From contig NZ_JAJDFY010000001.1 in the NCBI RefSeq assembly GCF_024704365.1, positions 2,089,001-2,153,000 on the forward strand: 64,000 nt of DNA, given 5' to 3'. The DNA is from Thermomonas sp. S9. GTDB lineage: Bacteria > Pseudomonadota > Gammaproteobacteria > Xanthomonadales > Xanthomonadaceae. The notes under the pieces are model-generated. The model had not been told where the DNA came from, did no database searches, and was given only the letters and a program-made list of their open reading frames with translations. The translations under genes and the position numbers were made by a program. Numbering within the stretch: the stretch's first letter is position 1; each line of letters begins with the position of its first letter. Positions 17,872-26,743 of the stretch are shown here, piece by piece.

Positions 17872-20800
17872 TCAGAACTTGTACTTGATGGTCAGCAGGG
17901 CCTGCCAGCGCGAGATCACGCGCGCCGGGTTCGAGTAGGTGTCATACACGCCGAAGCTCTGCCAGGCGGGGCTGGTCGGGGTACCAATGTCGTACACGTA
18001 CTGGCAGTTGGTCGGGCAGGTGCCGGTGACGTCGGTGACATAGGCCAGGCGACGGGTGCCGAAGAAGCCCAGGCCATTCTGCTGGCCCCAGTTCTTGTTG
18101 AGCAGGTTCAGGAAGTTGTAGACGTCTAGGCGCACCACGAACTTGTTGCCCTTGAAGAAGCCGGGCAGCTCCTGCTGGAAGCCCACGTCGAGCTGGTTGA
18201 TCCAGGGCTGGTGCGACTTGTTGCGTTCTGCGATCTGGCCACGACGGGAGTTCAGGTACGGATCGCTGCTGATGAGCGCCTGGAACGCATCGATCTGCGC
18301 CTGGGTGGTCCCCGGCTTGTAGGTGACCTTGGGATCGTTCAGGGTCGGGATATACGCCAGGTCGACGTTGCTGATGCCATCGCCGTTCACGTCGTTACCG
18401 AAAGTCCAGCTGTACGGCAGGCCGCTGCGACCGTTGTAGTACACCGAGATCGTGGTCTTGTAGTCACCGAAGAAGGCATGGTCCCAGTTCAGCGACGCCT
18501 TGACCGACAGCGGAACCTCGAAGCGCGAGGTCGCCTCGACCGAATCGTTCGGGTTCACCCGCGCCACGTAGTTGTAGTTCGAGAACGCCTGCGAGGCGGT
18601 GCCCGGCATGACCTCGGTGCTGCGGGTCTGGGTGATGCTGAAGCTGCCGCGGAAGCCGTTGTCCATCACCTTCGACAGGGTCAGGGTCAGCGAGTCGGTA
18701 TGACCCTTGTCGGTGTTGGTCAGCAGGGTCGAACGGGTGTTGATCTCGGCGTAGGCGCCGTTGTTGGTGCCCGAGCCGATCGACGTGGTGCTGGAGTTCG
18801 GATAGGTCTTCCAGTAGGAATCACGCCCATCCGGCAACGCCCCATTGGGCACGCCCACGTTCGGAATCAGGTAATTGATCGCGTCCTTGGCCTGGAGGTG
18901 CTGGTAGTCGAGGCTGGCGGTGATGCCCCACAGCCAGGGCAACTCGGCATCGAAGCCCAGGCTGAACTTCCAGGCCGTGGGCAGCTTGAAGTTCGGGTCC
19001 ACCACGTCGATCTGGCAGACCGCATTGGTCGCGCACACCCCGGAAGCCACCGCGGTCGGGCCCGGCTGGTTGTTCGGGTCCGGGCTGAACGGGTCCGCGC
19101 TCGGATTGGTGCCGCTGTACTGCTTGGACGAGACCACGCCGTTGTTGGTGTACGGGTTGGTCATCCACACGTAGGGCGGCACGGTCTGGAACAGGCCGGC
19201 GCCACCGCGCAGCTGCATCCTGTTCTCGGTCGGGAAGGTGTAGTTGAACGCGAAGCGCGGCTCGATCACCTTGTTCTTCGATCCGAGCGTGGTGTTGCTG
19301 GGATAGCCGAAGCGGCTCTCCCACACCGGCGCGCCCGGGGTGGCGCCCGGCGCGGTGTTGGTGCTGCTCTCCACCGCAACCGGCGGCGCGTGGTCGGCCT
19401 TCGGGATGTTGATACGCACGCCGAACACCAGCGACAGGTTGTCGGTCACCTGCCAGGTGTCCTGCAGGAACGGACTGATCTGGGTGTACTTCCAGGTGCC
19501 GGCACTGTCGGCCAGGGTCACGCCGGTCGGCAGGTAGTTCTTGACGAACGAGTAGTAGTCCTTGGCCAGGATCTCGTCGACCACCGAGCCGTTGTTGTTC
19601 TTGTCGTAGAAGCTGTAGGACCCGTGCAGCAGCTGGCCGAACACGTTGGCCACCTTGTTGCTCAGGAAGTCCACGCCACCCTTGATCACGTGGTCGCCGG
19701 CGTAATAGGTGCCGGAGAAGGTACCGCTGATGCGCTTGCTGTCGATCGAGTTCTCGTGGCGGAAACGATCCTCGCCACCGATCACGCGCGGCGCGGAGCC
19801 GCTGACCGCGCTGGAATTGGACGCATTGCTGCACTGGCTGGCGGTGGCGGTGAAGCAGGCATAGACCTCGGGCTGGTTGATCGCCGCGCCGTTGTTGGCC
19901 TGATAGTGCTGGTAGCCCAGCTTCAACTCGGTGCTGAAGTTCTCGGTCCAGTCGCTGAACAGCTGCACCGAGTAGTTGTCGGTCTTGTTGGCGATGGTGT
20001 ACCAGTTGCTGGGCAGGATGGCGATGTAGTCGCGCGCATACGAGCTGTACGGGGTGGGCCGCTTCTCGTCGGTGCGCTGGAAGGTGAAGCTGGCGCGGTG
20101 GTTGTCGTTGATGTTCCAGTCCAGCTTGGCCAGGGTGCGCTTGTTGTCCAGCGCCGCGGCGACGTCGCCGTAAGTGCCCACCTTGAGGCCGATGGCATCG
20201 AACGCCGCGGCCACGTCGGCCACCTGCTGCGTCGTCAGCTTGCCGCTGGTGACGGCATCGGTTCCCACGCCGGCCAGGCCGCTGATCTTCTGCTCCTCGA
20301 AAGAAGTGAAGAAGAACAGCTTGTCCTTGATGATCGGGCCGCCGAAAGTGAAGCCGGTGGTCTCGTTCTTGTCGAAGCCCTTGTAGGCAGGGCCGCCGCG
20401 ACGGCCCACCATGCTGCTGGCATCGGTCAGCGCGTAGTACAGCGAGCCATGGAACTGATTGGTACCGGACTTGGTGACGGCGTTGATGCTGGCACCGACG
20501 GAATCGTTGGTGACGTCGAAGCCGGTGATCTTGATGTCATACGCAGCGATCGTATCCGGCGAGATCGGCGAGCCGGTGAAGCCCAGGCCGTTGGCGTTCA
20601 GGCCGAACGGGTCGTTCACCGACAGGCCGTCCACACTGATGCTGTTGTAGCGGTTGTTCTGGCCGCTGACCGAGATCGAGCCGTCGTTCTGGTCAGTGAC
20701 GGTGACGCGCGGATCCAGGCGCGCGATGTCGTCCAGCGAACGGTTGCCGCTGACCGCGGTCTCCAGCTGGCGACCGCTGATCGAGGTGCTGATGCCACGG

Positions 20801-21216
20801 TTGTTGGGGTCGAACAGGTAGCTGCTCGCATCGCCCACCACGACCACCTTGTCCAGATCCTTCGACACCGGCGCCAGCGAGGCATTGACGGTACTGACCT
20901 GGTTCAGCTCCAGATACACCCCATCCTCGGTCTTGGTGCCCTCGCCCGGCTTGCTGATGGTGATCTTGTACGGGCCGCCCACGCGCAGGCCGCGGGCGTT
21001 GTAGCGGCCGTTGGCGTCGGTGGTGGCGCGGCTGACCGTGCCGGATTCCACGTGCACGATGGTGACCTCGGCGCCGGCCACGGGCTGGCCGTTGGCGCCG
21101 GTCACCTGGCCGGCGAGGCCGGACGAGGTGCTCTGCGCGAACACGGGAGCCGCGGCGAGCGCGACCATCAGGCCCAGCGACAGCTTCGACAGCCGGACGC
21201 GGTTCAGGTGGTTCAT
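17872..21216 (-). CDS. Oar-like TonB-dependent receptor with N-terminal carboxypeptidase-regulatory domain
   Basis: 1,114 residues, outer membrane. A signal peptide (residues 1-28, ending Val-Phe-Ala-Gln) is followed by an immunoglobulin-like CarboxypepD_reg domain (Ala-Gly-Gln-Val-Thr-Gly...Gly-Arg-Tyr, about 33-110), a plug domain (Ile-Ser-Gly-Arg-Gln-Leu-Glu, Val-Asp-Gly-Leu-Ser-Val-Asn) and a large 22-strand-type barrel. It ends Ile-Lys-Tyr-Lys-Phe, a classical aromatic barrel terminus. This is the Oar family, common in xanthomonads and myxobacteria; substrates are mostly unknown. No sigma/anti-sigma pair, TonB or substrate enzyme is adjacent. The frame is intact over 3.3 kb. Confidence 0.92.
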   Translation of the reverse strand: MNHLNRVRLSKLSLGLMVALAAAPVFAQSTSSGLAGQVTGANGQPVAGAEVTIVHVESGTVSRATTDANGRYNARGLRVGGPYKITISKPGEGTKTEDGVYLELNQVSTVNASLAPVSKDLDKVVVVGDASSYLFDPNNRGISTSISGRQLETAVSGNRSLDDIARLDPRVTVTDQNDGSISVSGQNNRYNSISVDGLSVNDPFGLNANGLGFTGSPISPDTIAAYDIKITGFDVTNDSVGASINAVTKSGTNQFHGSLYYALTDASSMVGRRGGPAYKGFDKNETTGFTFGGPIIKDKLFFFTSFEEQKISGLAGVGTDAVTSGKLTTQQVADVAAAFDAIGLKVGTYGDVAAALDNKRTLAKLDWNINDNHRASFTFQRTDEKRPTPYSSYARDYIAILPSNWYTIANKTDNYSVQLFSDWTENFSTELKLGYQHYQANNGAAINQPEVYACFTATASQCSNASNSSAVSGSAPRVIGGEDRFRHENSIDSKRISGTFSGTYYAGDHVIKGGVDFLSNKVANVFGQLLHGSYSFYDKNNNGSVVDEILAKDYYSFVKNYLPTGVTLADSAGTWKYTQISPFLQDTWQVTDNLSLVFGVRINIPKADHAPPVAVESSTNTAPGATPGAPVWESRFGYPSNTTLGSKNKVIEPRFAFNYTFPTENRMQLRGGAGLFQTVPPYVWMTNPYTNNGVVSSKQYSGTNPSADPFSPDPNNQPGPTAVASGVCATNAVCQIDVVDPNFKLPTAWKFSLGFDAELPWLWGITASLDYQHLQAKDAINYLIPNVGVPNGALPDGRDSYWKTYPNSSTTSIGSGTNNGAYAEINTRSTLLTNTDKGHTDSLTLTLSKVMDNGFRGSFSITQTRSTEVMPGTASQAFSNYNYVARVNPNDSVEATSRFEVPLSVKASLNWDHAFFGDYKTTISVYYNGRSGLPYSWTFGNDVNGDGISNVDLAYIPTLNDPKVTYKPGTTQAQIDAFQALISSDPYLNSRRGQIAERNKSHQPWINQLDVGFQQELPGFFKGNKFVVRLDVYNFLNLLNKNWGQQNGLGFFGTRRLAYVTDVTGTCPTNCQYVYDIGTPTSPAWQSFGVYDTYSNPARVISRWQALLTIKYKF

Positions 21217-21355
21217 GGTATGACCTCTAAACGGTTGTAAGAAAAAGACAGCAGACGAATCGGCACAGGCACCGGCGCGCCCGCTCCCTGCGGTCACCGG
21301 CCCGTCTTGGTGGGGTTCCCGGGTGCCGTACTGCGGCGTCCGGGATCACCAAAGT

Positions 21356-21367
21356 TTAACATGCTAA
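21356..21367. promoter_or_regulatory. Near-palindrome upstream of the TonB receptor
   Basis: TTAACATGCTAA reads TTAGCATGTTAA on the other strand, symmetrical except for one position in each arm. It lies 140 bp upstream of the receptor start in an AT-rich patch unusual for this genome. It could be an operator or part of the promoter; nothing directly supports either. Confidence 0.3.
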
Positions 21368-21387
21368 GGGCCCGTTATGACGCCGCC

Positions 21388-21411
21388 ATGACAGGCCCAT
21401 GCGCCTGTCAT
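21388..21411 (-). terminator. Hairpin after the marC operon
   Basis: A 9-bp stem (ATGACAGGC / GCCTGTCAT) with a six-base loop, 21 bp downstream of the MarC stop codon on the minus strand. No T tract follows, so strength is uncertain. Confidence 0.5.
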
Positions 21412-21432
21412 CCTTCCCCCATCACCAGCCCC

Positions 21433-22026
21433 TCAGGCCGCGGCGCGCAGGTAGCTGGAAATCCCGTCCAGGAACATCTGCACCGACAGCGCGACGATCA
21501 CCATGCCCATCAGGCGCTCCAGCGCGGTCAGCGCGCGGGTGCCCAGCAGCTTCTTCAGCCAGGTGGCGAAAAACAGGATGATGGCGGTGGCCCCCCAGGC
21601 CAGGGTCAGGGCCAGCATCCAGTCGCCCATCCGGCCCGGCTCCTGGCTGCCCAGCAGCATGACCGCCGCCATCCCGGAGGGGCCGGCGATCATCGGGATC
21701 GCCAGCGGCACGATGAAGGGCTCGCCGCCCGGCACCTCGCCCATCACCCCGTCCGCGGTCGGGAAGATCATCCGCAAGCCGATCAGGAACAGCACGATGC
21801 CGCCGGCGATCGACACCGACTCCTGACGCAGGTGCATCAGCTCCAGCGCGTACTGGCCGCCCCACAGGAACAACATCAGCACGATGAGCGCGATCAGCAG
21901 CTCGCGCAGCAGGACCCTGCGCTGGCGCTCCGCCGGCACGCCCTTGAACAGGCTGAGCAGGACCGGGATGTTGCCCAGCGGGTCCAGGATGAAGAACAGC
22001 AGGACGGCGGCGGAAAGGACGGTCAT
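21433..22026 (-). CDS. MarC family (UPF0056) integral membrane protein
   Basis: 197 residues with six predicted membrane segments. Family signatures are present: Asp-Pro-Leu-Gly-Asn-Ile-Pro near residue 15, Gly-Gly-Ile-Val-Leu-Phe-Leu-Ile-Gly at about 75-85, and Val-Pro-Leu-Ala-Ile-Pro-Met-Ile-Ala-Gly-Pro at about 107-118. MarC proteins are inner membrane proteins once linked to multiple antibiotic resistance; a transport function is not established. The ATG overlaps the preceding SDR stop by four bases (ATGA), making it the last gene of a grxD-SDR-marC unit. Confidence 0.88.
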   Translation of the reverse strand: MTVLSAAVLLFFILDPLGNIPVLLSLFKGVPAERQRRVLLRELLIALIVLMLFLWGGQYALELMHLRQESVSIAGGIVLFLIGLRMIFPTADGVMGEVPGGEPFIVPLAIPMIAGPSGMAAVMLLGSQEPGRMGDWMLALTLAWGATAIILFFATWLKKLLGTRALTALERLMGMVIVALSVQMFLDGISSYLRAAA

Positions 22027-22746
22027 GCCGCGGCCACCTCGCGCACCCGCCCGCGCCAAGCCGCGCCGGCCGGGGACAGCAGCTCCACGCAGGCGGCGGC
22101 GTGACTCGGCGGGCGGACGCGCTTCGCGATCGGCATTGGCCTGGTAGGCGCGCGCCCGCAGACCGGTGCGCAGCGGCCCCGGGCGCAGCCCGCTGATGCG
22201 CGGCCCGGCCTCGCCCAGTTCGGCCTGCAGCATGCCGATCAATGCCGCCTGCCCGGCCTGCGCCAGGCCATATCCGCCCCAGAAGGCGCCGCTGGTGCGC
22301 GCCGGGTCGTCCAGCACGAAGACCGCCGCCCCGGCATCGGCCTTCGCCAGCAGCGGCAGGCAGGCCTGGGTCAGCCACCAGCGGGCGGTCAGATCGACAT
22401 GGAGGGCGCGCGCGAAATCGGCCGGATCGGTATGCAGCAGTGGTGTCAGCCCCTTGAACTCGGCGGCGCAGTGCAGCAACCCGTCGAGCCGGCCGAACTC
22501 GCGCTCCAGGGTCTGCGCCAGCTGGTCGTAATCGTCGGGCGAGGCGCCTTCCAGATCCAGCGGATACAGCGCGGGCTCCGGCCCGGCCGCCCGCACCGCG
22601 TCATACACGCGGTTGAGCGCGGCAATCCGACGCCCGAGCAGGACCACGGTCGCCCCGGCCCCGGCGCAGGCCACGGCCGCGGCGGCGCCCAGCCCGCCGG
22701 CGGCGCCACTCACCAGGACGATGCGATCCTGCAGCGCGCCCGGCAC
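22023..22746 (-). CDS. SDR family oxidoreductase (YciK-like), one frameshift
   Basis: A short-chain dehydrogenase of about 240 residues. The N-terminal cofactor motif is Ser-Gly-Ala-Ala-Gly-Gly-Leu-Gly (TGxxxGxG type), followed by Leu-Leu-Gly-Arg-Arg and Leu-Asp-Leu-Glu. The active-site Tyr lies in Gly-Gly-Tyr-Gly-Leu-Ala-Gln-Ala-Gly, where the expected YxxxK lysine is replaced by Ala-Gly-Gln, which is odd. YciK is the nearest named relative. The GTG start lies two bases after the glutaredoxin stop. An extra C near 22112 breaks the last 30 codons; corrected, the protein ends Val-Ala-Ala-Ala and its stop overlaps marC. Substrate unknown. Confidence 0.75.
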
Positions 22747-22748
22747 GC

Positions 22749-23078
22749 TCAGGCCTTCCGCGCGTCGGCCACCAGCCGCGCCAGCTCGCCGGATTCGGCC
22801 AACTCCACGGTGATGTCGCAACCGCCGATCAGCTCGCCGTTGATGAACAGCTGCGGGAAGGTCGGCCAGTCGGAATAGCGCGGCAGATTGGCGCGAATCT
22901 CCGGCTCCTCCAGCACGTTCACGGCATGCAGGTCGGTGGCGCCGGCCGCCTTCAGCGCCTGCACCGCGCGGCTGGAGAACCCGCACATCGGGAACTGCGG
23001 GGTGCCCTTCATGAACAGCACGATGGGATGATTTTCGATGATCGCGCGGATGCGCTCTTCCACGGACATGGACGACAT
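22749..23078 (-). CDS. grxD: Monothiol glutaredoxin, Grx4/GrxD type
   Basis: 109 residues with the CGFS active site (Met-Cys-Gly-Phe-Ser-Ser), which defines monothiol glutaredoxins that bind and deliver 2Fe-2S clusters. Other family motifs are [15 protein letters not shown] and Gly-Gly-Cys-Asp-Ile, all for glutathione binding. The ATG at 23078 has AGGAG nine bases upstream; a second ATG at 23069 is possible. It is the first gene of a three-gene unit and faces sodB across a shared palindromic promoter region. Confidence 0.93.
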   Translation of the reverse strand: MSSMSVEERIRAIIENHPIVLFMKGTPQFPMCGFSSRAVQALKAAGATDLHAVNVLEEPEIRANLPRYSDWPTFPQLFINGELIGGCDITVELAESGELARLVADARKA

Positions 23079-23141
23079 GCGGGTGAACTCCTGCAACGGT
23101 GCGGCCTGCCGGTTTCACCTCTCGGCAACGGGCGCGGCGGA

Positions 23142-23158
23142 TACAATGTGCCATTGTA
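23142..23158. promoter_or_regulatory. Perfect inverted repeat supplying -10 boxes to both grxD and sodB
   Basis: TACAATG-TGC-CATTGTA is a 7-bp perfect inverted repeat. The left arm contains TACAAT on the plus strand (23142-23147), 63 bases before sodB. The right arm contains TACAAT on the minus strand (23153-23158), 75 bases before grxD. A regulator bound here, or RNA polymerase itself, could only serve one direction at a time. Neither side has a clear -35. The operator role is inferred. Confidence 0.5.
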
Positions 23159-23209
23159 AGTCGTTCGCGCGGCCGTGGCCGCGCCCCACCCAACCCCCAG
23201 GAGTCCGCC

Positions 23210-23787
23210 GTGGCCATCGAACTGCCCGCCCTGCCCTACGACCGCACCGCGCTCGGCCGCACATCTCGGCCGAGACCATCGACTACCACTACGGCAAGCA
23301 CCACCAGGCCTACGTCACCAACCTCAACGGCATGATCGCCGGCACCGAGTTTGCGGACATGCCGCTGGAGGACATCATCCGCAAGTCGCAGGGCGGCATG
23401 TTCAACAACGCAGCGCAGGTGTGGAACCACAGCTTCTACTGGAACTGCCTGAAGCCGGCCGGCGGCGGCGAACCCACCGGCAAGCTGGCCGAGGCGATCA
23501 ACGCCGCGTTCGGCAGCTTCGCCGCGTTCAAGGAGGCCTTTACCAAGACCGCTATCGGCACCTTCGGTTCCGGCTGGGCCTGGCTGGTGCAGCGCCCGGA
23601 CGGCGCGCTGGCGCTGGTCAGCACCTCCAACGCGGCCACTCCGCTGACCGGCGAGGACACCCCGCTGCTCACCTGCGACGTGTGGGAGCACGCCTATTAC
23701 ATCGACTACCGCAATGCCCGCCCGAAGTACATGGACGCGTTCTGGAACCTGGTGAACTGGGATTTCGTGGCGGCCCAGATGAAGTAA
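23210..23787 (+). CDS. sodB: Superoxide dismutase, iron type, one frameshift
   Basis: About 192 residues; converts superoxide to hydrogen peroxide and oxygen in the cytoplasm. The metal ligands are visible: His in Tyr-His-Tyr-Gly-Lys-His-His, His in Trp-Asn-His-Ser-Phe-Tyr-Trp-Asn, and Asp plus His in Asp-Val-Trp-Glu-His-Ala-Tyr-Tyr. The Asn-His-Ser-Phe-Tyr-Trp-Asn-Cys-Leu segment resembles Fe-SOD more than Mn-SOD. A GTG start has CAGGAG 7 bases upstream. One missing base near 23257 breaks the frame at codon 16; adding it gives Leu-x-Pro-His-Ile-Ser-Ala-Glu-Thr as expected. Confidence 0.92.
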
Positions 23788-23811
23788 GCCGTCCAGGCAT
23801 TCCATGTGTAG

Positions 23812-23837
23812 AAACGGCCGGGGCGACCCGGCCGTTT
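23812..23837 (+). terminator. Rho-independent terminator of sodB
   Basis: A 10-bp stem (AAACGGCCGG / CCGGCCGTTT), 24 bp after the sodB stop and followed by GCGTTTGCG. It also separates sodB from the convergent purK gene. Confidence 0.75.
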
Positions 23838-23869
23838 GCGTTTGCGCGATTCCCTACGGCGTGACGGCC

Positions 23870-25030
23870 TCACGCCGTCAGCCGTGCGACCACCGGGGCC
23901 ACCTGCGCCTGCCGGCCCAGCGCCTCACCGACACGCCGCAGCGATGCCGCCAGCGCCGCCGGGTGCTCGGCGCGCAGGGTGGCGTGGCCGACCTTGCGGC
24001 CCGCGCGCGGCTGCTTGCCGTAATCGTGCCAGTGGCCGCCCGCCTCGCGCAGCACCGGGCCGGCGTCTGGCATCGCGCCGATCCAGTTGAGCATGCAGGC
24101 ATGACCGACCATGCGGGTATCGCCCAGCGGCAGGCCCAGCACCGCGCGCAGGTGGTTCTGGAACTGGCTGGTCTCGCTGCCCTCGATGGTCCAGTGCCCG
24201 GAGTTGTGCACGCGCGGCGCCATCTCGTTGGCCAGCAGCTCGCCGTCGCGGCAGAACAGCTCCAGCGCGAACACGCCGACGTAGTCCAGCGCCTCGGCCA
24301 GCTTGCGCGCATGGGACAAGGCGGTATCGCGCTGCGCGCCGTCCACCGGCGCGGGCGCCAGGCTGGCCGAGAGCACGCCATCGACATGCCAGTTCTCGGT
24401 CAGCGGCCAGGCGCGGAACTCGCCGTCGCGGCCGCGCACGGCCACCACCGACAGCTCGCGCTGGAAGGCGACGAAGCCTTCGAGGATCAGCCCCACCTTC
24501 GCCGCCTGCGCGCCCAGCGCGTCCCAGGCAGCCTCCACGTCGGCCGGGGTCTTGATGCGGAACTGGCCCTTGCCGTCGTAGCCCAGCCGGCGCGTCTTGA
24601 GGATGCAGGGCGTGCCGAGCGCGGCCACCGCGGCGTCCAGCGCGGCGCGGTCGGGCACGTCCGCGAACGGCGGCACCGGGATGCCCAGCTCGCGGAACAG
24701 GGTCTTCTCGGCCAGCCGGTCCTGCGCGGTGGCGAGCGCGCGCGGGGTCGGGAACACCGGCACCTTGCCGGTGAGCCACTCCGCGGACTCGGCCGGCACG
24801 TTCTCGAAATCGAAGGTCGCCACGTCGATCCGCGAGGCGAACTCCTCCAGCGCGGCGCGGTCGGTGTAATCGCCCACCACCATCGGCGCGAACTGCCCGG
24901 CGCAGGCGTCGCTGGCGCTGTCGAGGACGAGGAAGCGCAGGCCCAGCGGCGCGCCGGCCAGGGCCAGCATGCGCGCCAGCTGGCCGCCGCCGAGGATACC
25001 GACGGTGGTCATCGCGGCCTCACCGCTCAT
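23870..25030 (-). CDS. purK: N5-carboxyaminoimidazole ribonucleotide synthase PurK
   Basis: 386 residues. PurK uses ATP and bicarbonate to make N5-CAIR from AIR in purine synthesis. The N-terminal [11 protein letters not shown] motif is diagnostic; the ATP-grasp core shows [12 protein letters not shown] and [12 protein letters not shown]. The ATG at 25030 overlaps the purE stop (ATGA). Met7 has a better ribosome site (GGTGAGG) and may be the true start. The product passes directly to PurE, encoded just upstream. Confidence 0.95.
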   Translation of the reverse strand: MSGEAAMTTVGILGGGQLARMLALAGAPLGLRFLVLDSASDACAGQFAPMVVGDYTDRAALEEFASRIDVATFDFENVPAESAEWLTGKVPVFPTPRALATAQDRLAEKTLFRELGIPVPPFADVPDRAALDAAVAALGTPCILKTRRLGYDGKGQFRIKTPADVEAAWDALGAQAAKVGLILEGFVAFQRELSVVAVRGRDGEFRAWPLTENWHVDGVLSASLAPAPVDGAQRDTALSHARKLAEALDYVGVFALELFCRDGELLANEMAPRVHNSGHWTIEGSETSQFQNHLRAVLGLPLGDTRMVGHACMLNWIGAMPDAGPVLREAGGHWHDYGKQPRAGRKVGHATLRAEHPAALAASLRRVGEALGRQAQVAPVVARLTA

Positions 25031-25533
25031 GCGCGCGGGTCGTCGTTGTTCACGACGTCCTCGGTCTGCTTGGCGCGGAAGGCGGCCAGCGCCGCGCCGA
25101 TGGCGGGAAACTCGGCGGCCAGCATCGCCGCCGCGAACAGCGCGGCATTGGCGGCGCCGGCATGGCCGATGGCGAAGGTGGCCACGGGAATACCGGCCGG
25201 CATCTGCACGATCGACAGCAGCGAATCCATCCCGTTCAGCGCCTTGCTTTGCACCGGCACGCCCAGCACCGGCAGCGCGGTCTTGGCCGCCAACATGCCC
25301 GGCAGGTGCGCGGCACCGCCGGCGCCGGCGATGATCGCGCGCAGGCCACGTGCGGCCGCGCCCTCGGCGTAGGAGAACAGCACGTCCGGCGTGCGGTGCG
25401 CGGACACCACCTTCACCTCGTGCGGCACGCCCAGCGCCTCCAGCCGCGCGGCGGCGTGCTGCATGGTGTCCCAGTCCGAGCGCGAGCCCATGACGATGCC
25501 GACCAGCGGGGCGGCGGTGTTGACGGCAGGCAT
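25027..25533 (-). CDS. purE: N5-carboxyaminoimidazole ribonucleotide mutase PurE
   Basis: 168 residues; converts N5-CAIR to CAIR in purine synthesis. Conserved motifs are [28 protein letters not shown] and Pro-Val-Leu-Gly-Val-Pro. The C-terminus has a short charged tail (Asn-Asn-Asp-Asp-Pro-Arg-Ala). GGGAATGG precedes the ATG at 25533; an ATG two codons upstream is an alternative. A TAGAAT -10 box lies about 35 bases upstream. Confidence 0.95.
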   Translation of the reverse strand: MPAVNTAAPLVGIVMGSRSDWDTMQHAAARLEALGVPHEVKVVSAHRTPDVLFSYAEGAAARGLRAIIAGAGGAAHLPGMLAAKTALPVLGVPVQSKALNGMDSLLSIVQMPAGIPVATFAIGHAGAANAALFAAAMLAAEFPAIGAALAAFRAKQTEDVVNNDDPRA

Positions 25534-25567
25534 GACCATTCCCGATCGCGTAAGCGCGTAAAGACGT

Positions 25568-25573
25568 ATTCTA
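25568..25573 (-). promoter_or_regulatory. -10 box of the purEK operon
   Basis: On the minus strand this reads TAGAAT, 34 bases before the purE ATG. No consensus -35 is visible. It sits in the 70-bp space between divergent purE and trm112. Confidence 0.45.
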
Positions 25574-25603
25574 ACGGCCCCCGTCCACCATTGCCTTTCG
25601 CCG

Positions 25604-25873
25604 ATGGACCGCAAGCTGCTCGATCTCCTCGCCTGCCCGGCCACCCGTCAACCGCTGTCGCTGCTGGAAGCCGACGGGCTGGACGCGCTCAACCGCGCGA
25701 TCGCCGCCGGCCAGGTGACGCGCAGCGACGGCACGCCCCAGCGCGAGCCGCTGCGCGAGGCGCTGGTGACCCGCGACCGCAAGACCGCCTACCGCATCGA
25801 CGACGGCATCCCGGTGCTGCTGGTGGAGGAGGCGATCGCCACCGCGCAGGCGGACGGATTCCCCGCGGCATGA
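25604..25873 (+). CDS. Trm112/YcaR family small protein
   Basis: 89 residues. The start [12 protein letters not shown] is the classic Trm112/YcaR N-terminus, and [11 protein letters not shown] at residues 64-74 is its C-terminal strand. Only one of the two CxxC zinc pairs of some relatives is hinted at (Ala-Cys-Pro). Trm112 activates methyltransferases in eukaryotes; the bacterial role is not firmly known. The stop overlaps the nadC start (ATGA). Confidence 0.85.
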   Translation: MDRKLLDLLACPATRQPLSLLEADGLDALNRAIAAGQVTRSDGTPQREPLREALVTRDRKTAYRIDDGIPVLLVEEAIATAQADGFPAA

Positions 25874-26739
25874 GCGCGCCGGTCGCGCCGCCCGATGCGG
25901 CCGTGGTGGCGGCCAACGTGGCCGCCGCGCTGGCCGAGGACATCGGCCCCGGCGACGCCACTGCCCTGCTGCTGGACGATGCCGCGGACGAGGCCTACCT
26001 GCTGTGCAAGGAGGACTGCGTGGTGGCCGGGCGGCCGTGGTTCGACGCCTGCCACCGCGCGCTGGATCCCGCCGTGCGCATCGACTGGCGCTGCGCGGAA
26101 GGCGACCGCATCGCCAAGGGCACCGTCATCGCCACCCTGCAGGGCCACCGCCGCGCGCTGGTCAGCGCCGAGCGCGCCTCGCTCAATTTCCTGCAGACGC
26201 TCAGCGGCACCGCCACCACCACCGCGCGCCACGTGGACGCGGTGCGTGGCACCGGCGCGGCCATCCTCGACACCCGCAAGACCCTGCCGGGCCTGCGCGT
26301 GGCGCAGAAGTACGCGGTGCGGGTCGGCGGCGGCACGAACCACCGCATGGCGCTGTACGACGCAGTGATGCTCAAGGAGAACCACATCCGCGCCTTCGGC
26401 TCGGTGGCCGCGGCCATCGCGCGCGCGCGCGCTGCACCCGGCGCTGCCGCTGATCGTGGAAGTCGAGACGCTGGACGAACTGCGGCAGGCGCTGGGCACC
26501 GGCTGCACCCGTATCCTGATCGACGATTTCGACGCCGCAACCCGCCGCGAGGCGGTGCGGATCGCCAAGGGCGCGCCCTACCACGGACGCATCCCGCTGG
26601 AGGTCTCGGGCGGGGTGGACATGGCCAGCCTGCGCGCGATCGCCGAGGACGGGGTGGACTGCATCTCGATCGGCGGCCTCACCAAGCACGTCCACGCCAT
26701 CGATTTCTCGTTGAAACTCGGCCCCCGCCCCCAGCTTGA
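25870..26739 (+). CDS. nadC: Nicotinate-nucleotide pyrophosphorylase NadC, two compensating frameshifts
   Basis: NadC makes nicotinate mononucleotide from quinolinate and PRPP in NAD synthesis. Visible motifs are Thr-Ala-Leu-Leu-Leu-Asp near residue 31, Glu-Arg-Ala-Ser-Leu-Asn-Phe, Asp-Thr-Arg-Lys-Thr-Leu-Pro-Gly-Leu-Arg, Gly-Gly-Gly-Thr-Asn-His-Arg, Leu-Lys-Glu-Asn-His-Ile, and Glu-Val-Ser-Gly-Gly-Val. The frame slips inside a GC-dinucleotide run near 26430 and returns in a C run near 26730, so start and stop are in phase and about 289 residues result. Both slips are in simple repeats, typical of read errors. The family is usually essential or nearly so. Confidence 0.9.
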   Translation: MSAPVAPPDAAVVAANVAAALAEDIGPGDATALLLDDAADEAYLLCKEDCVVAGRPWFDACHRALDPAVRIDWRCAEGDRIAKGTVIATLQGHRRALVSAERASLNFLQTLSGTATTTARHVDAVRGTGAAILDTRKTLPGLRVAQKYAVRVGGGTNHRMALYDAVMLKENHIRAFGSVAAAIARARAAPGAAADRGSRDAGRTAAGAGHRLHPYPDRRFRRRNPPRGGADRQGRALPRTHPAGGLGRGGHGQPARDRRGRGGLHLDRRPHQARPRHRFLVETRPPPPA

Positions 26740-26743
26740 CGCG

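Noticed and set aside
18211..21240. A 1,009-codon open frame on the plus strand
   Set aside because: Antisense to the TonB receptor; composition and repeats (Val-x-Arg-Asp, Gly-Asp) mirror the opposite gene, and there is no ribosome site or motif.
21433..23217. A grxD-SDR-marC fusion protein in one open frame
   Set aside because: It depends on reading through two overlapping start/stop signals and on the frameshift near 22112; each gene has its own start and normal family length.
26415..26435. Phase-variable GC-dinucleotide tract in nadC
   Set aside because: nadC is a core enzyme, the frame is restored by a second slip near 26730, and similar slips occur in many non-repeat sites.
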